Positions 62,957 to 64,000 of a stretch of DNA of 64,000 bases are shown here, in pieces (the first letter of the stretch is position 1; every line of letters begins with the position of its first letter). The DNA is from JADGHX01 sp035760965. GTDB lineage: Bacteria > Pseudomonadota > Gammaproteobacteria > Steroidobacterales > Steroidobacteraceae. The translations under genes were made by a program, and so were the position numbers. The stretch is taken from positions 20,749-84,748 of the forward strand of contig DASTRY010000041.1 of the NCBI GenBank assembly GCA_035760965.1. The letters run 5' to 3'. The notes beneath the pieces were generated by a model, which saw only the letters and a list, made by a program, of their open reading frames with translations, was not told where the DNA came from and did not search any database.

Positions 62957-64000
62957 TCAGCGAGCCCCCTGCCCCATGACGACCACTTCCACCGTCTGCA
63001 ACAAGATCCCCAGATCGAACAACAGCGAGTTGTTCTTGATGTAGTAGAGATCGTATTGGAGCTTCTCGAGCGCATCCTGTTCCGAGGAGCCGTACGGGTA
63101 GCAGAGCTGCGCCCACCCGGTAATCCCGGGTTTTACGCAGTGCCGCTGCACGTAATAGGGAATCTTCTGCGCGAGCTCGGCCACGAACTCGGGCCGCTCG
63201 GGCCGCGGCCCGACGAAGCTCATGTGCCCGCGGAACACGCACAGGATCTGCGGCAGCTCGTCGATGCGGCACTTGCGGATGAAGGCGCCGACGCGCGTGA
63301 CGCGCCTGTCGTCCTTGCTGGCCCACTGCGCCTTGCCGTCGCGCTCCGCGTCCTGCCGCATGCTGCGAAACTTCAGCACGCGAAAGGGCCGCCCGCCGAG
63401 GCCGACACGCTCCTGGGCGTAGAACACCGGCGCCCGCCAGCCCTCTTCGAGCTTGATGGCGAGCATGGTGAGCAGGATGAGCGGGAAGGTCACGATCAGA
63501 ATGAGCGAGCTCGCCACGATGTCGAGCGTGCGCGAGGAGAAGAGCCGCACGGGATCGCGGCGGAAGCCCTCGCCGAAGATCATCCAGCTCGGGTTCAGCA
63601 CATCGATGCGCACGCGGCCGGTCTCGCGCTCGAGGAAGGTGAGGAGCTCTGTGACGTCGATGCCGGCGAGACGGCAATCGAGCAGCTCGAGAATCGGAAA
63701 GCCGCGTCGGCGATCGTCCATCGCGACGACGACCTCCGCCGCATCGTGCTGCACGCACAGCTCGGCGAGCGAGCCGCGCTTTTCGAGGACCAGATTGCTC
63801 GCGACGGCGATCGTCTCACCCTCCGGCTGCACGAACCCGACGAGCTCGAAGCCGCGCCGATCGGAGCGGCGGCGCAGACGCGAGATCGGCGCCGCGTTCT
63901 TGCCGGTGCCGTAGACGATCACGCGGCGCTTGAAGAGCGCCTCATCGACGACTTGGTGGAAGACGATGCGCGATCCGGCGAGACCGACGAGCGAGATGAT
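62957..64000 (-). CDS. EPS sugar transferase, TIGR03013-like (5' end outside window)
   Basis: 348 codons visible; the frame is open to the right edge, so the N-terminal membrane part is missing and the GTG at 63922 is not the true start. The visible part begins in the nucleotide-binding-like domain (VIVYGTGKNAAPISRL), then DIVASSLILIVTFPLILLTML, VFYAQERVGLGGRPF, LKFRSMRQDAE, ELPQILCVFRGHMSFVGPRPERPEF. It is a polyprenyl-phosphate sugar-1-phosphate transferase of the XrtA/PEP-CTERM glycosyltransferase group. It heads the operon prsR, GT4, heparinase. Confidence 0.92.
   Translation of the reverse strand: MISLVGLAGSRIVFHQVVDEALFKRRVIVYGTGKNAAPISRLRRRSDRRGFELVGFVQPEGETIAVASNLVLEKRGSLAELCVQHDAAEVVVAMDDRRRGFPILELLDCRLAGIDVTELLTFLERETGRVRIDVLNPSWMIFGEGFRRDPVRLFSSRTLDIVASSLILIVTFPLILLTMLAIKLEEGWRAPVFYAQERVGLGGRPFRVLKFRSMRQDAERDGKAQWASKDDRRVTRVGAFIRKCRIDELPQILCVFRGHMSFVGPRPERPEFVAELAQKIPYYVQRHCVKPGITGWAQLCYPYGSSEQDALEKLQYDLYYIKNNSLLFDLGILLQTVEVVVMGQGAR

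Noticed and set aside
28383..64000. PEP-CTERM substrate proteins and exosortase XrtA
   Set aside because: No C-terminal PEP-helix-Arg signal and no exosortase-like membrane protein found among the genes of the window.

Overview
The window is a GC-rich chromosomal segment of a Gram-negative bacterium. TonB-dependent receptors, lipoproteins, a beta-barrel protein of an exopolysaccharide (EPS) system, a GlrK-QseG-GlrR signalling set and sigma-54 activators all point to a gammaproteobacterium. A Steroidobacter- or Nevskia-like lineage is my guess and is not proven. No rRNA, tRNA, CRISPR array, phage, transposon or integrase is visible.

Left part (1-28.4 kb): mixed housekeeping and accessory genes. 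It opens with the tail of a TonB-dependent receptor facing a secreted type-B carboxylesterase, then an MscS-type channel. Next come a three-gene cassette (DUF6607-like protein, molybdopterin sulfite-oxidase-like protein, flavin reductase), a host-attachment-family protein, an isoprenylcysteine methyltransferase-like membrane protein and an AraC/GyrI-type regulator. A run from about 10.4 to 16.1 kb holds a di-heme cytochrome c with an unusual second heme site, a PpiC-type isomerase, a HupE/UreJ membrane protein, a His-rich DUF2946-like protein and a second TonB receptor. It looks like a metal-uptake module. It meets a GDT1/TMEM165-family cation exporter preceded by a clear yybP-ykoY (Mn2+) riboswitch. 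A YbdK ligase, a large PAS/GAF/GGAEF/EAL protein, a lipoprotein, an SrkA-like kinase, galE and the glrK-qseG-glrR operon follow, closed by a strong terminator at 28.4 kb.

Right part (28.5-64 kb): a large EPS locus of the XrtA/PEP-CTERM-associated type. It holds an export operon on the minus strand (Wza-like, beta-barrel, Wzz-like, tyrosine autokinase, flippase), two GT2 and five GT4 glycosyltransferases, two methyltransferases, an asparagine-synthetase-like protein without its glutaminase cysteine, two secreted paralogues resembling glycoside hydrolases, a second flippase, a GT39 membrane glycosyltransferase, an O-antigen-ligase-like protein, two polyprenyl-phosphate sugar transferases, an Ig/FN3 lipoprotein, a heparinase II/III protein and the response regulator PrsR. 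No exosortase, PrsK kinase or PEP-CTERM substrate is inside the window; they may lie beyond the right edge.

Several sigma-54 (-24/-12) promoter-like sequences lie in the few true intergenic regions of the EPS locus. The best are at 40923, 32168 and 57250. Together with PrsR they suggest one sigma-54 EPS regulon. Start sites were chosen from ribosome-binding sites, overlaps and family N-termini and often differ from the longest open frame.
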